From Alphaproteobacteria bacterium (lineage in GTDB: Bacteria; Pseudomonadota; Alphaproteobacteria; Micavibrionales; UBA2020), in assembly GCA_020853455.1 (NCBI GenBank), contig JADYYV010000315.1, positions 1 to 9,395 on the forward strand: a stretch of DNA of 9,395 nt, given 5' to 3'. The position numbers and the translations under genes were made by a program. The notes below the pieces were generated by a model. That model was not told the origin of the DNA. It ran no database searches and saw only the letters and a program-made list of their open reading frames with translations. Of this stretch, positions 1-6,727 are shown piece by piece. Every line of letters begins with the position of its first letter. The first letter of the stretch is position 1.

Positions 1-3000
1 ATTTGAACAGGTCGCGCATTTTCAGGTCGCTGCCGCCGTCGCCACCCTGGTTCGCGCCTTTTTTCTCGAACTTCTGGCGGCCGATCAGGCGGGTGAGCAG
101 GCTGTAGTTTTTCAAATCGAGCCCGTCGAGTTTATAAAAACCGTTATACGGATCGAAATTAGACAGACCTCCGGTGACAAGATCAAATACGGCTTCATCC
201 AGCACGGCAACGGCAAGCTCAATCGGCTCGTCGCGGCCTTTCATGCGGGGTTCGGCATGAATATCGACGGCAACTTTGTCGCGCGGGCGATAGACATCGG
301 CGGCGGGCTTCGCCGTAACGACCATTTCCTTGTACGGATCTTTGACGGGAACGGTCACGTAACCCATGCGGAAGGTCGGCTTGCCAAGATCGACGCCGTC
401 TTTATCCAGCGGCTTGTCGACGCGGGGGGAAGTAACGATGACCGACAGATAGAATCCGGGCAGATAATCGGGTTTCACCTCGAATTCGATGACGGGGGTC
501 GAGCCTTCCAGCTTGGTCGTGAATTTATGCAGCACGCCGTAACGCTCGATCGTCACCAGCGCAGTTGCGCCGGGGAACGGGTTTTTCACGAGGTAGCGCG
601 CGGTGTCGCCCACGCGGTATTCCGTTTTTTCCGGGATGATAGGCAAAAGTGTATCGCTTTGGTTATCCCACATCACGTAATCGCTGCCGGTTACCCAGAA
701 CGAAACACCGGCGGAATGTTCCGCGCCCTTCGTGTCGGTGATTTTGGCAATTGCGCGGAACGAACCGGCACTGTCGGGCGTGAAGCTGCAATCGGCTTCA
801 TCGCTGGCGGGCGTACCGGAACATTCACCCGCCTTTTTCCATTCGCTGGTGTAGTTGGTGAGATATGCGTTACCAGCCCCCTGCACACGCACGGCGGTGG
901 TTTCCAGTTTTTCGATGGTGATCGCGACCTTGGTATCGCCGACGGGTACGCCTTTTTCATCGGTCACGATGTATTTCAGCGCCATCGGTTTTTTGGCGTC
1001 ATAGGCCCATTCGGTCGATTTCATGCCGACGAAACGGTCAACGCCGACGTAATCGGCACCCGACTCCGACGCCACATATTTCCCGCGATCATCTTCGACG
1101 GCAGATTCCACCATCAGGCGACCATAGGCGAATTCCTGCTTGGCGATTTTGAATTTCGAGGTCAGGTCGCCCTTTGCGCCGTTGGTTTCGACCTTATGGT
1201 ACACCTGCACGCTGCTATGGGTTTCATAGTCAGGCATGGTGAAGGTGAAGCCCTGCGCTTTCGGATGTTTCGAGCTGAACGCACGTTCGGTCAGGATGGC
1301 GGTGGTGCGCACCGACGCATCGGGATACGGGCCGCCGGAATGCAGCTGCGCCGATGACTGCGCCTCGATCTCCTGATCGGTTTTGAACAGGTCGCCATTC
1401 AGCTGGCTGGTGACGCGGAACGGCACCGGCGTGAAATCGCTGACCAGCACGCGCAACGGATACCACGTGCTGCCGGTCTGGTATTCACCGGTTTCTTCGT
1501 TGTATTCCTCATCTTCCGAATTCGGGCTATCCTTGAATTTCGCGGTCAGGCGGAATTTGTACCAACCGACGGGCGCTTCCTTGCCCACGGTGAATTCGCC
1601 CGAATACGCGCCGAATTCGCTCAACTTCAGCGTCTCTACAGTGGCCGCCACGTTGTCCATCGGATCGACGATTTCCAGCTTATAGCCCTCTTTCTCGGCA
1701 GGCGTCAGCGTGCGGTTGTCCTGGTTACGGACATAAAATTTGTACTGGATGGTGTCGCCCGCACGGTAAATGCCCTGCGCGGTCGTGCCCCATGATTTCA
1801 TGTGCCCGTATTTGCGACGGGACGATTGCGAGATGCTTTCGTTCGATGCGCGCCATGTATCGATCACGAAATCGCTGCTGAGCGGCATCAGGCCCATATC
1901 CCCGTCTTTATCGACGCGCACGAAGATTTTGGGGGAACTGTCTTCCCAGCCTTTGTTGAGTTCCAGCTGCGGATCGATTTTTTCCGTGCCGGCGAATTCG
2001 GCGATGCCGCTGTCGTTTGTGGTGGCGGTCGCGAGAATATCGGACGGCGCGGAGAGCGAAGCGAGGCTGTCTTTGTATACGGTCACCTTCGCGTTTTTCA
2101 CGGGCGCGCCCGTCGCCATATCGGTCACCCATACCATGCTGGTGAAGTGACCGATTTTGACATGCATCTGCCACGGCGTGACGACGGCGAACAGGCGATA
2201 GGCGGAATCGCTGCCCTTGCTCACATACGGCACGGTATCCAGATGACCGTAAACCGCGCCGGTTTTGCCGTCCAGCGCCTTGCGGACGTTGAAGGGGCGC
2301 GAATACTGCACGTCCTGCACGTTTTCCAGCGTTTCTTCGGCGGTCTTGTCGGTCGCGGCCCCCGTCGCCGTCACGCTGCGGAATTTATACAGCATCTTTT
2401 CGAGGTTGTTGACGTAGAGCGGCACTTCGCTATCGACGCCTTTTTCCAACACAGCTTCGTGGTATTCCAGCTCGAAATTGGGCTTGCGGTGGTCGGTTTC
2501 AAAATTGACCGTAAACGGCTTCGCAAGCAGGCGCGAAAATTCATCAGCAAGGCCTGTTTCAGGCAGGTCTTCCCAGAGCGATTCCACCCAATGCGTGAAT
2601 CCGTCCCACATGCCGCGCTCCGGCGCCTTGACGGTGATCTGGTATTTCTGCGCGGCTTTCAGCCCATAGGGCAGGTTCTGGTCATAGGTGCGGCCTTTCA
2701 CATGCGCGCCATTCAGCCGCGAATATTCATACGACAGATCGCCCCAGATTTCGTCTTTCTTGGCATCCGCGCCCAGCGCGGGGGTAAAGGTCAGGTTATC
2801 GCGCATTTGCGAACGCATCACGGGCGCGCTGAACATCAGGTAGACGGGCGCCATCGGGTTGCAAAGCTGGTTTGCGGCATTTGCCTTGCCGGGTTCGATG
2901 GTGATGGTGTTGTCGCTGTTATCGACGCAGCGCAGGCCGACGAAGGAAAGTTCAGGATAGGTATCGAAGCTGACCACATCGCGCTTGGCAATGCTGGGTT

Positions 3001-3778
3001 CAGGCCCCAGGCCGGAAACAATGCCGGGCAGCAGTTTCATGGTGATGGTGGTATCGAGCGGCAGTTCCTGCTGCGGCTGCACGACCCAGATGCGGCGCGC
3101 TTCCTCGCCGTTTTTCTCCGTCAGCTGGTCGTCGCTTTTGCGCGCGGGCTGCTTGCCGAAATCGAGCCAGCCTTTGCCGAAAGGCACGAAACGCGGCGCT
3201 TCGTTATCGTCGGGATCTTTGCTGACATCCAGCACGAAATCCGCCTTGCCGTCATTCAGCTTGATGAATTTCTGCACCGATGATTTGGTGACGGGCTGGT
3301 TGAACGTCAGGCGCACGACGGGCATGCCGGGCGATTTCCAGGTGCGGAACCAGTTGTATTCCACATCCGCGCGTTTGGTGATGAATTTGTCCTTGTAGGT
3401 TTCCGCCAGCTGCGCGCCGTCTTCGGCCTTGATGCCGGGCTTCATTTCGATGTTGTAAGCAGTCGATTGTTCCAGCGCCGATTTTTCTGTCAGCTGGCAG
3501 GCCAGCGATGACGGGTTGATCCAGCGCCATTCGCAATCGACGTCAGGGGAAATGGTGACGGGAATTTCTTCTTTCGTGCGTTCCATCTGCCCGAGCGGCA
3601 CAACGGGGCGGTTGAAGGTGAAAACGATCTGGCGGTCGGATGCCACATCCTCGCCGGTCGGCGTAACGCGGATAATGCGCAGGTCTTTTTCGGCCGCTGC
3701 CGTCGCGCTGTCGAAGGCGGCATGTGCCGCGCCCCCCGTCATGCAAAGAACAGCAATAGCGAAAAGGAAATGGCGCAT
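1..3778 (-). CDS. alpha-2-macroglobulin family protein, exported (C-terminus beyond left edge)
   Basis: Bacterial alpha-2-macroglobulins are large periplasmic traps that bind and inhibit invading proteases. The frame is open without a stop from the start codon to the window edge, about 1259 residues, so the gene is partial. The N-terminus is a signal peptide (MRHFLFAIAVLC... with likely cleavage after AHA, residue ~20); the Cys in it is not in a good lipobox, so it is probably soluble periplasmic rather than a lipoprotein. Bacterial Ig-like/MG domains follow (VFTFNRPV near residue 55; a macroglobulin domain around 540-575). An MG2-type domain with GIYRAGDTIQYKFYVR lies near 665-680. A bait-region-type domain starts near 1035 (EYRVGDTARYLVKNPFPGA, then TIERYGV), with AVAVLDEAVFDL near 1188. 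Three close Cys pairs (82/94, 284/306, 986/997) suit disulfides in the periplasm. The thioester region (CxEQ), if present, is off-window, so the thioester or non-thioester class cannot be decided. The Shine-Dalgarno is weak (CGGG ~8 bases upstream). An in-frame ATG at 3829 would put 17 residues before the signal peptide and is less likely. Confidence -1.
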   Translation of the reverse strand, partial: MRHFLFAIAVLCMTGGAAHAAFDSATAAAEKDLRIIRVTPTGEDVASDRQIVFTFNRPVVPLGQMERTKEEIPVTISPDVDCEWRWINPSSLACQLTEKSALEQSTAYNIEMKPGIKAEDGAQLAETYKDKFITKRADVEYNWFRTWKSPGMPVVRLTFNQPVTKSSVQKFIKLNDGKADFVLDVSKDPDDNEAPRFVPFGKGWLDFGKQPARKSDDQLTEKNGEEARRIWVVQPQQELPLDTTITMKLLPGIVSGLGPEPSIAKRDVVSFDTYPELSFVGLRCVDNSDNTITIEPGKANAANQLCNPMAPVYLMFSAPVMRSQMRDNLTFTPALGADAKKDEIWGDLSYEYSRLNGAHVKGRTYDQNLPYGLKAAQKYQITVKAPERGMWDGFTHWVESLWEDLPETGLADEFSRLLAKPFTVNFETDHRKPNFELEYHEAVLEKGVDSEVPLYVNNLEKMLYKFRSVTATGAATDKTAEETLENVQDVQYSRPFNVRKALDGKTGAVYGHLDTVPYVSKGSDSAYRLFAVVTPWQMHVKIGHFTSMVWVTDMATGAPVKNAKVTVYKDSLASLSAPSDILATATTNDSGIAEFAGTEKIDPQLELNKGWEDSSPKIFVRVDKDGDMGLMPLSSDFVIDTWRASNESISQSSRRKYGHMKSWGTTAQGIYRAGDTIQYKFYVRNQDNRTLTPAEKEGYKLEIVDPMDNVAATVETLKLSEFGAYSGEFTVGKEAPVGWYKFRLTAKFKDSPNSEDEEYNEETGEYQTGSTWYPLRVLVSDFTPVPFRVTSQLNGDLFKTDQEIEAQSSAQLHSGGPYPDASVRTTAILTERAFSSKHPKAQGFTFTMPDYETHSSVQVYHKVETNGAKGDLTSKFKIAKQEFAYGRLMVESAVEDDRGKYVASESGADYVGVDRFVGMKSTEWAYDAKKPMALKYIVTDEKGVPVGDTKVAITIEKLETTAVRVQGAGNAYLTNYTSEWKKAGECSGTPASDEADCSFTPDSAGSFRAIAKITDTKGAEHSAGVSFWVTGSDYVMWDNQSDTLLPIIPEKTEYRVGDTARYLVKNPFPGATALVTIERYGVLHKFTTKLEGSTPVIEFEVKPDYLPGFYLSVIVTSPRVDKPLDKDGVDLGKPTFRMGYVTVPVKDPYKEMVVTAKPAADVYRPRDKVAVDIHAEPRMKGRDEPIELAVAVLDEAVFDLVTGGLSNFDPYNGFYKLDGLDLKNYSLLTRLIGRQKFEKKGANQGGDGGSDLKMRDLFK

Positions 3779-3914
3779 GGGAATACCCGTGAGATGATAG
3801 AATCTGAGAACTGGATTGTGCCCCATCATCCTGAAAAAGCTGTGAAGATGGAACACAAATCGCGCGTACATCTGGCGCTTGCAATACTTATCATAATGCG
3901 ATAGTTTTTTGGGC
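3779..3914. promoter_or_regulatory. divergent intergenic region between macroglobulin and DUF6356 genes
   Basis: These 136 bases must carry the promoters of two divergent genes. On the plus strand CATAAT (3892-3897) is a fair -10 box with its transcription start close to the 3915 ATG, but no good -35 lies 16-18 bases upstream. On the minus strand the overlapping TATGAT (rc of 3889-3894) is a similar -10 candidate, also without a clear -35. The two candidate boxes overlap, which could couple the two promoters. I see no convincing operator or riboswitch here. Confidence 0.3.
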
Positions 3915-4202
3915 ATGGACACGACCCCGAATGACATGAACAAAACCCTGCTGCGCACCCTGCGCGGCGCGTTCACAGACCATCCGCGCGAAGCGGGCGA
4001 AAGCTATTGGCAGCATTTCGTCTTCACCGTCGATATGGCGCGCCGTTTATTCGTCGTCTGCATTCTGCTGCTCGCCCACGGCATCCTGCCCTTTACGCTG
4101 ACCCACGCCGCCAGCAGCCGCTTGCAACAATGCCAGAAGATCCTGACCGAGCGCGCCGCCCGTACGGGGTATAACGAGATGTGCGACGGCTTCGGTATCT
4201 AA
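3915..4202 (+). CDS. DUF6356 family small membrane protein
   Basis: A 95-residue protein of unknown function. The segment FTDHPREAGESYWQHFVFTVDM (residues ~20-41) followed by a hydrophobic stretch (~43-63, RRLFVVCILLLAHGILPFTL) matches what I recall of DUF6356 proteins: an F-T-[ED]-H-P...G-E-[ST]-Y...H motif, then one membrane helix ending HALLPF. Here the equivalent is HGILPF. The tail after the helix is polar and has two Cys (73, 90). The ATG at 3915 was chosen because the frame otherwise extends only to a TTG two codons upstream; an ATG at 3936 is an alternative that gives 88 residues. No real Shine-Dalgarno precedes either. It stands alone, divergent from the macroglobulin gene, with 161 bases before the next gene. 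The family assignment is by remembered motif, not by search. Confidence 0.75.
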   Translation: MDTTPNDMNKTLLRTLRGAFTDHPREAGESYWQHFVFTVDMARRLFVVCILLLAHGILPFTLTHAASSRLQQCQKILTERAARTGYNEMCDGFGI

Positions 4203-4245
4203 ATACCTAAGAACACATGTTTTCCAAATAAATAGCCCCGTTTGC

Positions 4246-4279
4246 TTGACAGACTCCAGACCCCTATGGTCTTTAGTCT
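4246..4279 (+). promoter_or_regulatory. TTGACA -35 element overlapped by a 29-base dyad (candidate promoter/operator)
   Basis: A perfect -35 hexamer TTGACA occupies 4246-4251. Starting on its last base is a dyad at 4251-4279: arms AGACTCCAGACC and GGTCTTTAGTCT, complementary at 10 of 12 positions, around a 5-base centre CCTAT. It looks like an operator with two half-sites inside a promoter, or an RNA hairpin if transcribed from further upstream. No strong -10 sits at 17 bases (TCTTTA at 4270-4275 with an 18-base spacer is poor); several AT-rich hexamers follow at 4285-4304. The promoter role is inference; the dyad is directly visible. It would serve the gene starting at 4364. Confidence 0.4.
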
Positions 4280-4308
4280 CAACATAGATAAGATATTTTA
4301 TGTTAATC

Positions 4309-4338
4309 GGGCGCCCGCCCCTTTTTAACGCGGGTTAA
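4309..4338 (+). other. leader palindromes upstream of the PPV/Sel1 gene
   Basis: The self-complementary GGGCGCCC (4309-4316) is followed by GCCCC and five T (4322-4326), then by TTAAC-GCGG-GTTAA (4325-4338), a 5-base inverted repeat. The first could be a weak terminator for the DUF6356 gene, and the second could be folding or a protein site close to the ribosome binding site GGAG at 4353-4356. Both stems are short, and no role is established. Confidence 0.2.
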
Positions 4339-4363
4339 GACCCCCATCCGACGGAGATACCAG

Positions 4364-5551
4364 ATGTCTGAACCTGAAAAAAAACCTGCAAAGGTTGAAC
4401 CAGCTATTGATGACATTGCTGCAAATGACGAAATTGTGGGCGCTTCGCCCGCTGCGCCTGCCGTTCCCGCAACGCCCGCCCCTGCGGTGGTCGAGCCCGT
4501 GAACGACAATACCGAAGAAGCAGCCCCCGCTGCCGCTGCCCCCAAAAGCCGCCTGCGCGGTTTCCTGAAGGGCGCGTTCAACGTCGTGTCCGGCATGGCA
4601 ATGGGTGCCGCCGTTTCCGCCGTCGCCAAAACCGCTGCTGTCGTCGGCATGACCATCGCGGGCGCGCCCGCATGGGCGACCATCCTGGGTTCCGGCGTCG
4701 CTGTCGGTATCGGCTCCACCTTGCTGCATGACGCGCTCGAGCGCCGCAAGCTGAAGAAAACCGGCGCCGAGCTGCCCGCTTACTTCTCCCTCACACATGG
4801 CAAGGAACTGCTGTCGAAGAAAAACCTGAAAGTGTTCGGCCTCAGCACCACCTTTGCCATCGCCGGTTCGGCGCTGTTCCTGGGCCTGCAATCGGGCACC
4901 ATCCAGGGCTGGCTGGGCTTCGGCCCCGATGCGCCTGCGGTTCCGCCCGTAGTTGTGCCGCCGGTTGAAACGGCTGTTGTTCCGCCTGTTGTTGAAACGG
5001 TTGTCGCGCCGCCGGTTGATACGGTCGTTGTTCCGCCGGTTGACACCGCGGTCGTGCCGCCCGTTGATACCGCAGTGATCCCGCCGGTCGAAACCATCGT
5101 GGCTGCCCCCATCTGCCTGTCGCCCACCGAACAATTCGCCGCCCTGATCGACGGCCATGACGTTTCGGCGCGCGTGACGGATGCGATTGCACGTTCTGCC
5201 TCGACCAACGCGCATGTCGCGGCACAGGGCGCAAAAGACCTCGCCTTCTTCGCCTTCAACGGCATGGACGGCGTTCCGAAAGATGCGTCGGTTGCGGTCG
5301 AGCTGTTCAAGCAGGCGGCCGAAGGCGGCAACATGCAGGCTAAAGTCGACCTGCTCTACATGCAATATCACGGCCTCGGCGGTGTTCCCGCCGACAAAAC
5401 CGCCGCCCTCGGCGCGATGCAGGACATGAAGGGCGCCCGCGCCGCCATGTTCGTGCGCGAATGGGGTGGTGCGGGCCGCGTGATCGAGCATGTCAAATTC
5501 GACACCTCGACCATCCTGAAAGGCATGACCGTCGGCTGCCCGACGCCCTGA
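4364..5551 (+). CDS. predicted membrane protein with Pro-Pro-Val repeat linker and C-terminal Sel1-like repeats
   Basis: A 395-residue protein of unknown function. The order is: acidic and Ala/Pro-rich N-terminus (1-60); Gly/Ala-rich hydrophobic region (~70-121) that could form a membrane hairpin; Lys/Arg-rich loop (~126-156, ERRKLKK, KELLSKKNLK); a clear membrane helix (~157-176); a repeat linker of about seven VPPV[ED]T[AV]V-type units (~193-248); then a C-terminal domain with two Sel1-like repeats (~289-324, QGAKDLAFFAFNG...AVELFKQAAEGG, and ~325-357). The positive-inside rule would place the basic loop in the cytoplasm and the PPV linker plus Sel1 part in the periplasm, reaching across the cell wall like TonB-type Pro-rich linkers; this is inference. 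Two Cys (251, 392) bracket the C-terminal domain. Sel1 repeats usually bind partner proteins. GGAG seven bases before the ATG supports the start. It is monocistronic, ending at a strong terminator. Confidence 0.85.
   Translation: MSEPEKKPAKVEPAIDDIAANDEIVGASPAAPAVPATPAPAVVEPVNDNTEEAAPAAAAPKSRLRGFLKGAFNVVSGMAMGAAVSAVAKTAAVVGMTIAGAPAWATILGSGVAVGIGSTLLHDALERRKLKKTGAELPAYFSLTHGKELLSKKNLKVFGLSTTFAIAGSALFLGLQSGTIQGWLGFGPDAPAVPPVVVPPVETAVVPPVVETVVAPPVDTVVVPPVDTAVVPPVDTAVIPPVETIVAAPICLSPTEQFAALIDGHDVSARVTDAIARSASTNAHVAAQGAKDLAFFAFNGMDGVPKDASVAVELFKQAAEGGNMQAKVDLLYMQYHGLGGVPADKTAALGAMQDMKGARAAMFVREWGGAGRVIEHVKFDTSTILKGMTVGCPTP
4940..5107 (+). repeat. imperfect ~24-base tandem repeat encoding Val-Pro-Pro-Val units
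   Basis: Inside the preceding coding region about seven copies of a 24-base unit with core CCGCCGGTTGA(T/A)AC encode octapeptides of the form VPPVETAV/VPPVDTAV. One copy carries an extra Val codon (VPPVVETVV), and the first is shortened (VPPVV). Third-base differences between copies show the array is not freshly duplicated, but such arrays can still vary in copy number between strains. Confidence 0.85.
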
Positions 5552-5573
5552 CCTTTTAAATGATACGAATAAC

Positions 5574-5606
5574 GAAGGCCGGATCGGTGATCCGGCCTTC
5601 TTCTTT
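5574..5606 (+). terminator. strong intrinsic terminator
   Basis: A perfect 12-base stem, GAAGGCCGGATC / GATCCGGCCTTC, with a 3-base loop GGT, followed by TTCTTT. It lies 22 bases after the stop codon of the PPV/Sel1 gene and isolates it from the next gene. The symmetric GAAGG/CCTTC base has no T-run on the minus strand, so it acts mainly for plus-strand transcripts. Confidence 0.92.
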
Positions 5607-5678
5607 GCATACATGCATATTAATCAATTACTTAGCGAGCTTACAGCGAATATCCTACGCCTGCCCCTGAAATTTATG

Positions 5679-5699
5679 TATAATAGCTTCTACAGGGAG
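5679..5699 (+). promoter_or_regulatory. -10 box and ribosome binding site for the HETGH protein gene
   Basis: A consensus TATAAT (5679-5684) lies in an AT-rich patch just upstream of the gene, with no recognisable -35 at the usual spacing. AGGGAG (5694-5699) is a good Shine-Dalgarno five bases before the ATG at 5705. With the terminator upstream this makes the gene an independent transcription unit with a very short leader. Confidence 0.5.
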
Positions 5700-5704
5700 C
5701 ATTT

Positions 5705-6724
5705 ATGGCTGACGATACCCCCGCCGCCGACTTTGCGAAGGCCGCCCGACAACCGGGTTCCCCTACATTCGACTTCGAGGCGGCGGTTTCAGAATTTTAC
5801 GACACCTATCCCGACCGCACGAATAGCGTCTACTTCGTCGATGTATCGACAGGTAACATCGCACATCCCGACCCGCAGGCGGTAAAGGAACTGATCGACC
5901 TGATGCAAAGCGAACAGGGCAAGCAAGACCTGCAGCCGATTTTCGCGCATTGCCAGAAACAAAAAACCTCGTATTGCCAGACGGACGATCACGGCAATTC
6001 GATTGTATTCATCTATACAGCCGACGACCGCCCGCGCTTTTTCGACGGCACGGTAACGCTCGCGCAGGAACTGCAGTTTATTTTCGACCATGAAACCGGT
6101 CACGCAATTGTGCCCGAAGCCGGCAGCCGCGACCGGCTGGTGGCGGAAAACGCCGCCGATGCCTTTGCCCTCATCCGCAATATCCAGCGCAACGGCGCAG
6201 ACCCTGTTTTGGCCGAGCAGCTGATGCTGTTCCGCACGCGCCACGCGCTTTACAACACAAGCGGCATGATCAATTTCTCCAGCCCGACGGTTGAAAAGAT
6301 AAATGAATCGCAGGAACGGATTGCGGCCGCGGGCGTAAACGCGCAGCAGGCCATTTCGCTGGCCGGTGCCTTCGCCGCGCATTACACGCCGAATACGGGC
6401 GAGGCGCAGCATTTGTTTGAAAGCTTTGAAAAACTGCACGGCCAGACGCCGCTGGGTGAACTCACCAATATCGTGCTGACGACGCCGTTTCCCGATACCT
6501 TCAAATGGACATCGACGGTGTTGAAGGCGATTTTGGAGAAGAAAATCGCGACGCCCAAAGGTCTTGAAGCTGAATTCAACGACGAGGCGGCAAAAATCCT
6601 GCCGCCGAAAATCGCCGAACGCGCGGCGAAGCTGGCGGATTACGATTTCATCGGCGAAGTCCTGCGCGACAAGCCGATGCCGAAGGGCACAGCGCCCTTC
6701 CTCAACGGCCATCCAAAAGCATAA
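5705..6724 (+). CDS. putative zinc metallopeptidase-like protein with HETGH motif
   Basis: A 339-residue protein that I cannot assign to a named family. It has no signal peptide or membrane segment, so it is probably cytoplasmic. The zincin signature is H129-E-T-G-H133 in QFIFDHETGHAIV, where two His bind zinc and Glu activates water. Fifteen residues after the second His comes E148-NAADAFA, which resembles the third-ligand motif E-xx-A-[ND]-x-F-A of ImmA/IrrE-type (DUF955) peptidases; E148 is therefore the best third ligand, with D152 as the alternative. The segments around it lack the helix-turn-helix often found with ImmA. The N-terminal ~120 residues (YFVDVSTGNIAHPDPQAV; CQKQ...YCQTDD with Cys 83 and 91) and the C-terminal ~150 mostly helical residues match nothing I recognise. 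It starts with a good Shine-Dalgarno and is the only gene in its unit. Catalysis and substrate are unproven. Confidence 0.85.
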   Translation: MADDTPAADFAKAARQPGSPTFDFEAAVSEFYDTYPDRTNSVYFVDVSTGNIAHPDPQAVKELIDLMQSEQGKQDLQPIFAHCQKQKTSYCQTDDHGNSIVFIYTADDRPRFFDGTVTLAQELQFIFDHETGHAIVPEAGSRDRLVAENAADAFALIRNIQRNGADPVLAEQLMLFRTRHALYNTSGMINFSSPTVEKINESQERIAAAGVNAQQAISLAGAFAAHYTPNTGEAQHLFESFEKLHGQTPLGELTNIVLTTPFPDTFKWTSTVLKAILEKKIATPKGLEAEFNDEAAKILPPKIAERAAKLADYDFIGEVLRDKPMPKGTAPFLNGHPKA

Positions 6725-6727
6725 CGA

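Noticed and set aside
1802..3283. 493-codon plus-strand open frame opposite the macroglobulin gene (and similar at 257-1357)
   Set aside because: It is antisense to a continuous, clearly homologous gene; its composition (many His, Arg, Phe, Gly) is the usual reflection of GC-rich codons and it shows no domain.
4325..5614. 429-codon minus-strand open frame with Asn/Arg-rich repeats
   Set aside because: The Asn/Arg repeat is the complement of the PPV-coding repeat on the plus strand; the frame crosses the terminator and has no recognisable domain.
5613..5885. 90-codon plus-strand frame starting between the terminator and the HETGH gene
   Set aside because: It overlaps the HETGH gene out of frame, has no ribosome site, and becomes low-complexity Pro/Arg where it overlaps.
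5789..6712. 307-codon minus-strand open frame opposite the HETGH gene
   Set aside because: The plus-strand frame has a Shine-Dalgarno, promoter box and active-site motif; the opposite frame is Arg/Phe/Gly-rich shadow sequence.
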